Below are positions 1 through 7,887 of a stretch of 39,006 nt of DNA, piece by piece. Location: the NCBI GenBank assembly GCA_964406005.1, contig CAYOPZ010000026.1, positions 1-39,006 of the forward strand. The letters run 5' to 3'. Position numbers and translations under genes: made by a program. Below the pieces are notes generated by a model that worked only from the letters and a program-made list of their open reading frames with translations, ran no database searches and had not been told where the DNA came from. Origin of the DNA: CAYOPZ01 sp964406005 (GTDB taxonomy: Bacteria > Bacteroidota > Bacteroidia > Bacteroidales > SM23-62). Position 1 is the first letter of the stretch. The number at the start of each line of letters is the position of its first letter.

Positions 1-96
1 TTAATTTAAAATAATGTGCTGCGTATACCTTTGGCGGGTGTTTTGAAAAAGGCTTGTCCAGGCAGGTTTTATTTTTAATTGGTCTTATGATAAATA

Positions 97-140
97 CCCG
101 TTTCACTTACCCGGATTCGCAGGGTGGAACGGGCTTTTTC
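97..140 (+). terminator. Rho-independent terminator of an upstream gene
   Basis: A two-part stem is visible: CCCGTT at 97-102 pairs with AACGGG at 128-133, and inside it ACCC (109-112) pairs with GGGT (122-125). A run of five T follows at 135-139. This is the expected form of an intrinsic terminator for a plus-strand transcript that began before the window. It lies inside the long upstream extension of the next reading frame, which argues that the cytochrome gene really starts at the ATG at 181. Confidence 0.65.
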
Positions 141-180
141 TTATATTTCAATTTCTTATTTTTCAAGCCGAATCTCACTT

Positions 181-1680
181 ATGAAATTACCAAAATCTTA
201 TTATAACTGGACCTCTATCATAGGGACAGTGGTTGCCACGATCAGTCTTTTCATGATCGTGTTCCTTATCACCATCTCTATATTCGTTGAAGTTACCAGT
301 TCTTACCTCGGGCTCGTAATCTATATCGTTCTGCCCATCTTCCTTGTGCTGGGACTCATCCTGATTCCCATTGGCATGCTGCGCAGATTACGCAGGATGA
401 AACGGAAGGTCGAAGAACCGGGCCAGAGATGGCCCCAGGTCAACCTGAATATCAGGCAACACAGGAACGCTTTTGTAATATTCCTGATTTCCACAACCGC
501 CTTTTTATTCCTTTCGGCTGTCGGCACCTATGAAGCTTTCCACTATACCGAATCTACGGAATTCTGCGGAAAGATCTGCCACAAGGTGATGCACCCGGAA
601 TACACTACCTATCAGAATTCATCACATGCGAGGGTAGCATGTGTGGATTGCCATGTAGGATCGGGTGCTGACTGGTATGTCCGTTCGAAACTTTCCGGAC
701 TGTACCAGGTTTATTCCGTTTTGTTTAAAAAATATCCCAAACCCATACCTACACCGATAACGGATCTCAGACCTGCCCGGGAAACCTGTGAACGTTGCCA
801 CTGGCCCGAAAAGTTTTACCCGCACCTGCTTCAGACCCGTAAGCATTACCTGGCCGATGAACAGAATACGGAATGGGATATTGTTATGAATATGAAGATC
901 GGCTCAGAATACCCCGCACTGGGACAGAAGGAGGGAAGCCACTGGCACATCAACCCGGATGTCAGGATTGAGTATGCACCCGAATCGGAAGACAGGGAAT
1001 CTATCCCCTGGGTACGCTATACCAACCTTGAAACAGGGGAGGTCTATACTTATTCGGACCAGGAAAACATACCGGATTCCTCCATCCTGAAGGAGGAAAA
1101 CCTCAGGATGATGGATTGCATGGATTGCCATAACCGGCCGTCACATGAGTATCTTTCACCTCCCTTCATTACGGATGCGTCCCTGACGAGCGGTGAAATA
1201 CCGAAAGAGCTCCCGGATATTAAACTCGTGGCCATGGGACTCCTCTATGACGGGTATACGGATACGGATACAGCCCTGCAGATCATCAGGCATGATGTGA
1301 ACGACTACTATGAAACGATTTATCCCGAATTGTACGATTCCAATTATGCCCTGATAGACAAAGCCATTGCAGGCATACAGGAGGATTTTACCCAGACTAA
1401 ATTCCCGGAGATGAAAGCCCAATGGGATGCATATCCCAATCAACTGGGACATATCAATGCGACCGGATGTCACAGGTGTCATGACAACCAGCACATCTCG
1501 GCTTCCGGAAGGGTGATCTCAAGGGACTGCAATCTCTGCCATACCATCATGGCACAAGGGTACCCTGACCGACTCAGCCTGGTAAATGTCAGGGATTCAC
1601 TGGAGTTCAAACACCCTGTTGACATTAACGAAGCCTGGAAAGAATATGATTGCGTCGAATGCCACAGGTACCTATACTGA
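181..1680 (+). CDS. Seven-heme NapC/NirT-type inner-membrane cytochrome c, ImcH-like
   Basis: Predicted 499-residue membrane-bound multiheme cytochrome that should oxidise menaquinol and pass electrons into the periplasm. Three hydrophobic segments lie at about residues 10-36, 43-67 and 95-117. The periplasmic part carries six CXXCH motifs (154-158, 203-207, 313-317, 430-434, 450-454, 491-495) and a first motif of CX3CH form (129-134) placed just after the third helix, as in NapC/NirT/NrfH anchors. Three N-terminal helices, seven hemes and about 500 residues match the published description of Geobacter ImcH, an inner-membrane cytochrome needed for respiration of high-potential extracellular acceptors. 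The equivalence is inferred from architecture. The ATG at 181 was chosen because the upstream extension runs through a terminator hairpin. The gene converges on the Fnr-like regulator and stands apart from the array at 2708-9297. Confidence 0.85.
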   Translation: MKLPKSYYNWTSIIGTVVATISLFMIVFLITISIFVEVTSSYLGLVIYIVLPIFLVLGLILIPIGMLRRLRRMKRKVEEPGQRWPQVNLNIRQHRNAFVIFLISTTAFLFLSAVGTYEAFHYTESTEFCGKICHKVMHPEYTTYQNSSHARVACVDCHVGSGADWYVRSKLSGLYQVYSVLFKKYPKPIPTPITDLRPARETCERCHWPEKFYPHLLQTRKHYLADEQNTEWDIVMNMKIGSEYPALGQKEGSHWHINPDVRIEYAPESEDRESIPWVRYTNLETGEVYTYSDQENIPDSSILKEENLRMMDCMDCHNRPSHEYLSPPFITDASLTSGEIPKELPDIKLVAMGLLYDGYTDTDTALQIIRHDVNDYYETIYPELYDSNYALIDKAIAGIQEDFTQTKFPEMKAQWDAYPNQLGHINATGCHRCHDNQHISASGRVISRDCNLCHTIMAQGYPDRLSLVNVRDSLEFKHPVDINEAWKEYDCVECHRYLY

Positions 1681-1688
1681 CAGACCGG

Positions 1689-2417
1689 TCAGCCTTTCTG
1701 GGATATCTCCATAAGCTGGTTCATATCCAGGATCTGCAGCTCCCGGCCGTTGACGGAAACCAGGCCGTCTCTTTCAAATTCCTTTAATATCCGTATTGCA
1801 GAGTCTTTTGACATGGCGGTCATATCTGCGAGATCCTGCCTGCTTATATGCATGCAGAATGCATCCGATTTGTAGAAATCTTTTGACAGGTACAACAGCC
1901 CGTCGGCCATCCTGCCGTGCATCTGCTTCTGTGTCAGACTGACAAGCTTTCCGAACAGGTTAATGGACATGCTGCTTACCTGGCTGATCAGCTGGTTGGC
2001 GAAAACGGCGTTTTTATCGGCTACCTTCCTGAAGTTTTTCGCATCAATATAGCAAACGGTGGATTCGGTCAGGGCCGCGACAGAATAATGTATTTTATTG
2101 TCAACATGGATACCGGGACATCCAATGAGTTCCCAGGGTGAAAGGAGGCTTAAAAGAAGGTTCCTGTCACCGAATCCTTCAATATAGATTTTTATAATAC
2201 CGCCTACAAGGGACAGGACATGCGTGGCCGAGATACCCTGTTTCAGGATCATTTCCCCCTCATGGTAACGAACCGAATACCTGTCCTTGTTGATGAGATC
2301 CAGTTCGGATGGAGTCAGGCATTCGAAATAAGGACCCCTGTGGATACAATCCTTACAGTCAACACAATCGAATATCTTTTTAGATGAGGAAATCATTCCT
2401 GAGTCCTGGATTTTCAT
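1689..2417 (-). CDS. Crp/Fnr-family regulator with N-terminal four-cysteine cluster
   Basis: Predicted 242-residue transcription factor. Cysteines 18, 21, 24 and 33 (CX2CX2CX8C) form a compact N-terminal group that could hold an oxygen- or NO-sensitive iron-sulfur cluster. E. coli FNR uses three N-terminal cysteines plus one distant cysteine, so the spacing here differs. A cyclic-nucleotide-type beta-roll domain covers about residues 45-140, a dimer helix about 145-175, and a C-terminal helix-turn-helix about 190-235. The gene ends 9 bases from the convergent ImcH-like gene and is divergent from the electron-transfer array starting at 2708. It is therefore the natural candidate to control both. 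Sensing redox state is inferred from the cysteines and the neighbours. Other Crp/Fnr members respond to other signals. Confidence 0.88.
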   Translation of the reverse strand: MKIQDSGMISSSKKIFDCVDCKDCIHRGPYFECLTPSELDLINKDRYSVRYHEGEMILKQGISATHVLSLVGGIIKIYIEGFGDRNLLLSLLSPWELIGCPGIHVDNKIHYSVAALTESTVCYIDAKNFRKVADKNAVFANQLISQVSSMSINLFGKLVSLTQKQMHGRMADGLLYLSKDFYKSDAFCMHISRQDLADMTAMSKDSAIRILKEFERDGLVSVNGRELQILDMNQLMEISQKG

Positions 2418-2463
2418 TAGCCCCGGTGTAAATGTATTAAAAAATCCTGTAAATGTGACTTAT

Positions 2464-2482
2464 CTATATGTATGACATATAG
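2464..2482. promoter_or_regulatory. Inverted repeat in regulator/electron-transfer intergenic region
   Basis: CTATATG (2464-2470), a five-base spacer, then its perfect reverse complement CATATAG (2476-2482). It lies about 47 bases upstream of the regulator start codon and about 226 bases before the monoheme lipoprotein gene, inside the only divergent promoter region of this cluster. A dimeric regulator could bind it. It does not match the E. coli FNR consensus TTGAT-N4-ATCAA. AT-rich palindromes also occur by chance. Confidence 0.35.
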
Positions 2483-2707
2483 TTACGACTGCACTTACTT
2501 GTTTAACATTGTGAAAACCAATGGCTTTTACGGTAGATAATTTACAAAATTCCCCGCATGAATATCGATACATCAGGAGACATATAACGCTTTCTCCATT
2601 TCGAAATCTCGGTGTGGGAATGCTGAATTCATTCATCTTTTAAGATAATTTTACTATTTGTTCAATTACCTCCGTTTCATTGAAATTATATTTAAATATT
2701 TCCTGAA

Positions 2708-3070
2708 ATGAAAAGACCAGTTGAGTTACTCCTTGCAGGGATGTTGATGTTTATAATAATTTTTACTTCCTGTGAAAAGGTCGTTTTTCCTCCTGTGGAG
2801 ATAAATATCCCTGAGACCGTCAGTTACACGACTGACATTCAGCCCATATGGGATGCAAATTGTGTGACTTGCCATGGCGGGCAGCGGAATCCGGATCTTC
2901 GTTCCGGTGGATCTTATGATGCTTTGATCTCAGGCGGATATGTCAATACCGGTGATCCTCCGGAAAGCAAATTGATAAAAAAGCTTTACGGTAGTCATGA
3001 TTCAAGGGCAAAGGAAGCTGAAAAGCAGCTGATACTCGGCTGGATCGACCAGGGGGCAAAGAACAATTAA
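2708..3070 (+). CDS. Monoheme c-type cytochrome lipoprotein
   Basis: Predicted 120-residue lipoprotein. The N-terminal hydrophobic segment ends in a lipobox-like FTSC with the lipid cysteine at residue 22. One heme site, CVTCHG, lies at about residues 52-56, after a stretch (TDIQPIWDANC) typical of small cytochromes and of heme-binding domains in planctomycete/Bacteroidota proteins. Lipidation suggests anchoring to the outer membrane or to the periplasmic face of the inner membrane. It is the first gene of the array and is followed after 33 bases by a beta-barrel gene. It could therefore be the heme partner of that barrel, or an electron shuttle between it and the inner-membrane complex. The precise partner is inferred from position only. 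Confidence 0.85.
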   Translation: MKRPVELLLAGMLMFIIIFTSCEKVVFPPVEINIPETVSYTTDIQPIWDANCVTCHGGQRNPDLRSGGSYDALISGGYVNTGDPPESKLIKKLYGSHDSRAKEAEKQLILGWIDQGAKNN

Positions 3071-3103
3071 CAATACAATCCATACAATATTAAAACCATC
3101 AGC

Positions 3104-3958
3104 ATGACACAGATCATTAAAAACAGGTTATTGATATCGGCATTAACTGTTCTCACAGCTCTGACAAGCATAAAGGCCCAGGATGAAGAAACCGATAACC
3201 AGCCCATCCGTCCGCCGTTTGAAACACTGAGCCTGGTGGATAACCAGACAACGGTCAATCCTTACAGGGGCGCGCTTCAGCTGGAAATCTCCCACAGGTT
3301 TTCCCGGATAGAAGATGTGGACAATCTGTTTGGCATTTACGGTTCGGCGAATACCCGCCTGGCCATTGATTTCGGTGTTACCGACAGGATCATGGCAGGA
3401 TTCGGAACCACCCGCGACTACAAGCTGCAGGATTTCGAATGGAAATACAGCATTCTTACCCAGACCCGTTCCGGGAGTATCCCGGTTTCCCTGAGCTATT
3501 ACGGGAACATGGTCATAGACGCCCGCAGCAAGGAATACTTCGGTTCGGAGGACGAGTATAATTTCATGCATCGCCTGTCTTATCTCACCCAGTTGATAGT
3601 CTCCCGCAAGATGGGCCCTGTAAGCCTTCAGGTGATTCCAACATTTGCCTACTATAATGGTATTGCCCATGGTTACAACAATATCAATTACGGCATATCG
3701 GTCGGAGGACGGGCACAGGTACTCGGCCTGAATTCCATTGTCTTTGAATACGACCAGCCACTGAGCAAGCATGATGAACTCGAAGTGTATCCGAATGTAT
3801 CCCTTGGCGTCGAGATCAGCACCAGTACGCATGCATTCAGGATATTCGTGGCCAACTACGGTGATATTATCAAGCAGAGAAATATGTTTTTCAATACCAA
3901 CGATCCCCTTGACGGGAATTTCCGTTTCGGATTTAATATTTCAGTGAGGTTGAGATAG
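3104..3958 (+). CDS. DUF5777-type outer-membrane beta-barrel protein
   Basis: Predicted 284-residue protein with a cleavable signal peptide (about residues 1-25, ending in KAQ) and then alternating hydrophobic/polar strands with many aromatic residues. It closes on a strand that ends FNISVRLR, typical of an outer-membrane barrel. The opening of the mature part (RPPFETLSLVDNQTTVNPYRGALQ, cited by its ends RPPFE and GALQ) recalls the Bacteroidota DUF5777 barrel family, whose function is not established. It sits between a monoheme lipoprotein and a seven-heme cytochrome, with only 4 bases before the latter. This context makes a role in outer-membrane electron transfer or solute passage possible but unproven. 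The protein itself has no CXXCH. Confidence 0.75.
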   Translation: MTQIIKNRLLISALTVLTALTSIKAQDEETDNQPIRPPFETLSLVDNQTTVNPYRGALQLEISHRFSRIEDVDNLFGIYGSANTRLAIDFGVTDRIMAGFGTTRDYKLQDFEWKYSILTQTRSGSIPVSLSYYGNMVIDARSKEYFGSEDEYNFMHRLSYLTQLIVSRKMGPVSLQVIPTFAYYNGIAHGYNNINYGISVGGRAQVLGLNSIVFEYDQPLSKHDELEVYPNVSLGVEISTSTHAFRIFVANYGDIIKQRNMFFNTNDPLDGNFRFGFNISVRLR

Positions 3959-3962
3959 TAAC

Positions 3963-4955
3963 ATGGCAGGAAAATTCCTTGCATTCTTATTGATATCCTT
4001 GGGCACCCTGGTTCTGTTTTTCGGAGCCGTAGACACAGGTTCGGGCAAAGGATTCCCAGAGGATCAGCTCGACTCTTTCAGGCTGGTGAACGATTTTGTG
4101 GATGAAAACGAAACCTGCTTCAAATGCCACGGGGAAACCAAGTACCAGTTGCAGGATGAGAGCACGGGAAGGGTGATTACCCGGCATATGTGCCAGGATC
4201 ATATCATTCTGAGGGAGGACTACTATACGGCCAATCATAAAAGTTTTTCCTGCTACGATTGTCACTCTCCCGAATATGCGGAATTTCCGCATCCCCTCGA
4301 TATCAGGCTGGAGGAACCATGGGCCTGTGTGGATTGCCATGCCTACGATGAGGATTATGCACAATACCATTTCGAGAAGATCGAGGAAGAATACCTGCAG
4401 AGCGTGCACTACCTGGCCAATCCCGAAGAATTCAGCTGCTGGAAATGCCATCCTCATTCCTACCGGATCAGCATCAGGAATTCAGAAAACCTTCAGGCCA
4501 CCATTGCCTATGACAATGCCATCTGCCTGTCCTGTCATGCCGATTTTGACCAGTTTGAACTGCTGACCGACAGGGAAGGTATCAATATCATAAAAACCCA
4601 TGACTGGCTGCCCAACCAGGCATTGCACTTCGAGAATGTCAGATGCATTGAATGCCATACCCGGATCAATGACAGCATACTGGTCGCCCATCTTGTTCTG
4701 CCCAAGGAGGAGGCTGTCCGCCGTTGCAGTGAATGTCATTCAAAGGATTCAAGGCTGATGGCAACGCTTTATAAATTCCGGTCAAAAGAGGAAAGAAATA
4801 ATTACGGATTTCTCAATGCCGTCGTGATCAATGACTCGTATGTGATCGGGGCAACCCGGAACTATGTTCTGAATATGATCAGCATTGTCATTTTCGGGCT
4901 TACGGTTCTGGGGCTGGCATTGCATATTGTATTCAGAATCATTAAAAAGGTCTGA
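3963..4955 (+). CDS. Seven-heme c-type cytochrome with C-terminal membrane anchor
   Basis: Predicted 330-residue periplasmic cytochrome. An N-terminal hydrophobic segment (about 4-22) acts as signal or anchor. Seven CXXCH motifs start at residues 52, 97, 122, 159, 188, 228 and 255. A C-terminal helix (about 304-325) followed by basic residues anchors the domain to the inner membrane. A further cysteine (C77, in MCQDH) is not in a heme motif. The gene comes immediately before a cytochrome b, a ferredoxin and an NrfD subunit. That is the arrangement of the multiheme subunit in Hmc-like, Cbc-like and Qrc-like complexes, where it takes or gives electrons on the periplasmic side. It is not NrfA: there is no CXXCK site and no catalytic signature. 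Confidence 0.87.
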   Translation: MAGKFLAFLLISLGTLVLFFGAVDTGSGKGFPEDQLDSFRLVNDFVDENETCFKCHGETKYQLQDESTGRVITRHMCQDHIILREDYYTANHKSFSCYDCHSPEYAEFPHPLDIRLEEPWACVDCHAYDEDYAQYHFEKIEEEYLQSVHYLANPEEFSCWKCHPHSYRISIRNSENLQATIAYDNAICLSCHADFDQFELLTDREGINIIKTHDWLPNQALHFENVRCIECHTRINDSILVAHLVLPKEEAVRRCSECHSKDSRLMATLYKFRSKEERNNYGFLNAVVINDSYVIGATRNYVLNMISIVIFGLTVLGLALHIVFRIIKKV

Positions 4956-4965
4956 GGAGAATAAA

Positions 4966-5580
4966 ATGATCTATCATTATCAGGGATTTATTCGTTTATG
5001 GCATCTGTTGAATGCACTGTTCTTCCTGGTTCTTATCCTGACCGGGCTGAGCATGGAGTATTCCAATCCGGAGGCACCATGGATCTCTTTCAGAATCGCG
5101 GTGCGCATGCATAATGTATGCGGAATCGGGCTTACGGCGAATTACCTGCTGTTTTTCATCGGGAATGTCATCAGCGGGAACGGGAAACATTACAGGATCC
5201 AGTGGAAGGGACTGAAGGGAAGAATGGCGAGGCAGTTTCATTTTTATATCAGGGGTTGTTTCAGGAAGGAGAAACCTCCCTATCCGGTTACCGAAGACCG
5301 TAAATTCAATCCCCTGCAGGCCTTCACATATGCAGCGGCAATGTATATAGGCGTGCCTGTAATGATCATCACGGGATGGGGCCTCCTTTTTCCGGAAGCC
5401 ACCATAGACCGGGTCTTTGGCGTCAGCGGGCTGCTGATTACCGACCTGCTGCATGTGATCAGCGGATTCCTGTTGTCCATTTTTATGTTCGTTCATATAT
5501 ACCTGTGCACGATGGGTACCCGTCCGGGCAGTAATTTCCGGGCCATTATTACAGGGTGGCACGAGGCCGGGAAGGAATAA
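4966..5580 (+). CDS. Diheme cytochrome b membrane subunit (FdnI/NarI/thiosulfate-reductase type)
   Basis: Predicted 204-residue integral membrane protein with four helices (about 12-30, 52-70, 120-142 and 158-182). Histidines 13, 49, 163 and 177 sit within or at the edge of helices 1, 2 and 4, the pattern used to hold two b hemes in formate-dehydrogenase gamma and related subunits. It would connect the membrane quinone pool or a cytoplasmic-side heme with the exported partners. The ATG at 4966 was chosen over an upstream in-frame start because it follows a GAGGAG ribosome-binding site (4954-4959) and begins just after the stop of the preceding cytochrome. It lies between the multiheme cytochrome and the ferredoxin, so it is probably part of the same complex. 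Confidence 0.82.
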   Translation: MIYHYQGFIRLWHLLNALFFLVLILTGLSMEYSNPEAPWISFRIAVRMHNVCGIGLTANYLLFFIGNVISGNGKHYRIQWKGLKGRMARQFHFYIRGCFRKEKPPYPVTEDRKFNPLQAFTYAAAMYIGVPVMIITGWGLLFPEATIDRVFGVSGLLITDLLHVISGFLLSIFMFVHIYLCTMGTRPGSNFRAIITGWHEAGKE

Positions 5581-5599
5581 AACACGGTTAAAGCTGGAG

Positions 5600-6565
5600 A
5601 TGTCACATATTAAAAAGAGAAAGAGCCGGAGGGATTTTCTGAAGAAAAGTCTTACGGCAGGGGTTTCGGCAGTTGCCGGTATGACAGGTGGAGGGTTCCT
5701 GCTGAGGAAGGCAAGGGCGGGCGTGAAAACCGGAAAGGTCAGGGCGCTGACCACCGATGGCAGGCTCGTTGAGGTTGAGAAATCGATGGTGGAAGAGACG
5801 GAATCCCCACACGCCATAGGAAGAAAAGAATCCATGGCCGGCCTTCCGGGCAGGAAATTCGTCATGGTGATCGACCTGTCGAGATGTAAGAACGCCCGCG
5901 CCTGTGTGGCGGCCTGCCAGGAAGGGCACTACCTGCCGAAGGATCATGAATGGATGAAGATTTATTTTCTCAAGGATTCCCCCCGCACGGCACCTTACTG
6001 GTTTCCAAGACCCTGTTTCCATTGCGATAACCCCATGTGTGTCAGCGTATGCCCGGTCGGTGCCACTTACAAGCGATCGGACGGAATCGTACTCGTGGAC
6101 AACCAGAGGTGCATAGGATGCAAATTCTGCATGACGGGCTGTCCCTATTCAGCCAGGCAGTTTCACTGGAAGAAACCGGAAGTTGAACAGCCGGATGTGG
6201 AATATTCTCCGGAAACCAATGTCCCTGCAAGAGAAGGTACTGTGGGAAAATGTGTCTGGTGCGCGGACCTCCTGCGGAAAAACCAGCTTCCGAGGTGCGT
6301 GAACGCCTGCCCGATGGGCGTCCTCTTTTTCGGCGACCTTCTGGAGGACACCGTGACCAATGGTGTGGAAACCTTCCGTTTTTCGAAACTTATGGAGGAA
6401 AAAGCCGGGTACCGGTACCGTGAAGAACTCGGCACACAGCCCGGGGTTTATTATCTGCCTCCTGCAGAAAGGAGTTTTGAGGTGGAAAGCGGGTTCGAAG
6501 GGCTTGACGAAGATATACGGGAGCGCTATGAAGAGCATGTTCAAAAATACAGTTCGAAGAAATGA
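5600..6565 (+). CDS. Tat-exported four-cluster ferredoxin subunit (HmcB/NrfC/PsrB-like)
   Basis: Predicted 321-residue electron-transfer subunit. A twin-arginine signal (SRRDFLK, residues 9-15) sends it folded to the periplasm. Four cysteine groups follow. They are C96-C102-C106 (with alanine 99 where a second cysteine is usual), C139-C142-C147-C151, C171-C174-C177-C181 and C218-C221-C233-C237. Families of this kind hold four cubane clusters that wire a catalytic or cytochrome subunit to an NrfD-type membrane subunit. Here there are 15 rather than 16 ligands, so one site may be a [3Fe-4S] or lack a cluster. The stop overlaps the start of the NrfD gene by four bases (ATGA), which implies translational coupling. 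Confidence 0.9.
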   Translation: MSHIKKRKSRRDFLKKSLTAGVSAVAGMTGGGFLLRKARAGVKTGKVRALTTDGRLVEVEKSMVEETESPHAIGRKESMAGLPGRKFVMVIDLSRCKNARACVAACQEGHYLPKDHEWMKIYFLKDSPRTAPYWFPRPCFHCDNPMCVSVCPVGATYKRSDGIVLVDNQRCIGCKFCMTGCPYSARQFHWKKPEVEQPDVEYSPETNVPAREGTVGKCVWCADLLRKNQLPRCVNACPMGVLFFGDLLEDTVTNGVETFRFSKLMEEKAGYRYREELGTQPGVYYLPPAERSFEVESGFEGLDEDIRERYEEHVQKYSSKK

Positions 6566-7884
6566 CAGACGGGACATTACAGGAAAGGCTCCTGTTTAAA
6601 TTCAAGCCGCATCTGGAGTCAACGACCACCCGGTGGATTGTAATCATGGTTCTCCTCCTTCTGGTACTTGCCTGGGGTATCACGGGACTGGTGGAACAAA
6701 TTACAAAGGGCCATATCGTGACGGGTATGCGTGACAATGTGGTATGGGGCGTTTACATCGTGAATTTTATTTTCTTCATGGGGCTGAGCTATGCGGGAGC
6801 CCTGGTATCCGGAGTGCTTCACCTGTTCAATTCCGATTGGCGGAAACCCATCATCAGGATGGCGGAACTGGTGACGGTAATCTCCCTGATGATCGGGCCC
6901 CTATACATTTTTTTATGTATAGGCAGGCTTGACAGACTTTATTTTCTTTTCATACATCCCAGGATACAATCACCGATAGCGTGGGATGTAATCGGGATAT
7001 CAACAGACCTGATCGGTTGCTTTATCTACCTGTATCTTTCTTTTATAGAAGATTTTGCCCTGCTCCGGGACCAGGAAAACATCAAGCTTTCAAACTGGAG
7101 ACAGAAGGTTTACAAAGCACTTGCCCTGGGATACACGGGTACCCCCAGACAGAAAAAGATCATCCATACCTCCCGCACAATCATGTCAGCCATGATCATT
7201 GCCATTGCCATCATCGTCTATTCCGTACTTGCCTGGATCTTCGGGGTTACACTCCAACCCGGGTGGGACAGCACTATTTTCGGACCCTACTTTGTCATCG
7301 CTGCGATTTTCTCCGGATCGGGACTCATAATCATATTGATGTGGCTCTTCCGGAAGATCTATGGACTGGAGGAATTCATCACTGAAAAGCACTTTATCAA
7401 TATGGGGGTCCTGCTGCTTGTCGTGGCCGCCTTTTACGGATATTTTACCTTCTGTGACTATCTCACGAAATGGTACGGGTCGGTTAAGATAAATGCCGAA
7501 TTGATTGACAAGCTTTTTGAAGAGTTTAACTGGATGTTCATTTTTGCCAATTATATAGGGATCATTATTCCCATTGTTATTGTAGGCATACGTCATTTCA
7601 GGTCCATACGGAACATTACCATCGCCGCTGTAATTGCGGTTGCGGCCCTGTGGGTGAACAGGTACATCATAGTGATCCCGACACTTGAAACCCCCTTCCT
7701 GCCAATCCAGGAAAGCCGGGAAGCATGGCTCAACTATACGCCAACCTGGGTGGAATGGTCACTCACACTGGCAGGTGCCGCGGTTTTCACCATCCTTTTC
7801 AAGCTGGCCTCGAAATTCATGCCCATCATTTCCATTTCTGAAATGACACAGCCGGATTACAGGCAATTAAGGATACTCGAATAA
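6562..7884 (+). CDS. NrfD/PsrC-type quinone-interacting integral membrane subunit
   Basis: Predicted 440-residue protein with about ten transmembrane helices. Examples are residues 22-42, 58-80, 92-112, 133-156, 208-232, 240-262, 275-300, 322-345, 352-368 and 398-420. It belongs to the NrfD/PsrC superfamily, which binds quinone near the periplasmic side and exchanges electrons with a partner ferredoxin. That partner is the gene directly upstream, overlapping by four bases. No heme ligands are needed in this family. In ACIII, Qrc and Hmc complexes such a subunit works with a multiheme cytochrome, as here. Direction of flow (quinol oxidation or quinone reduction) cannot be read from the sequence. 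Confidence 0.9.
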   Translation: MTDGTLQERLLFKFKPHLESTTTRWIVIMVLLLLVLAWGITGLVEQITKGHIVTGMRDNVVWGVYIVNFIFFMGLSYAGALVSGVLHLFNSDWRKPIIRMAELVTVISLMIGPLYIFLCIGRLDRLYFLFIHPRIQSPIAWDVIGISTDLIGCFIYLYLSFIEDFALLRDQENIKLSNWRQKVYKALALGYTGTPRQKKIIHTSRTIMSAMIIAIAIIVYSVLAWIFGVTLQPGWDSTIFGPYFVIAAIFSGSGLIIILMWLFRKIYGLEEFITEKHFINMGVLLLVVAAFYGYFTFCDYLTKWYGSVKINAELIDKLFEEFNWMFIFANYIGIIIPIVIVGIRHFRSIRNITIAAVIAVAALWVNRYIIVIPTLETPFLPIQESREAWLNYTPTWVEWSLTLAGAAVFTILFKLASKFMPIISISEMTQPDYRQLRILE

Positions 7885-7887
7885 AAT

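Noticed and set aside
124..180. Longer N-terminus for the first cytochrome gene
   Set aside because: The extension overlaps a terminator hairpin and its T-run and adds no sensible sequence before the first membrane helix at the ATG at 181.
2418..2707. Classical FNR box
   Set aside because: No TTGAT-N4-ATCAA or close variant was found between the regulator and the lipoprotein gene; only the unrelated palindrome at 2464-2482 stands out.
3143..3832. A 229-residue minus-strand frame opposite the DUF5777 barrel gene
   Set aside because: It lacks a signal or recognisable motif and mirrors a gene with clear barrel periodicity.
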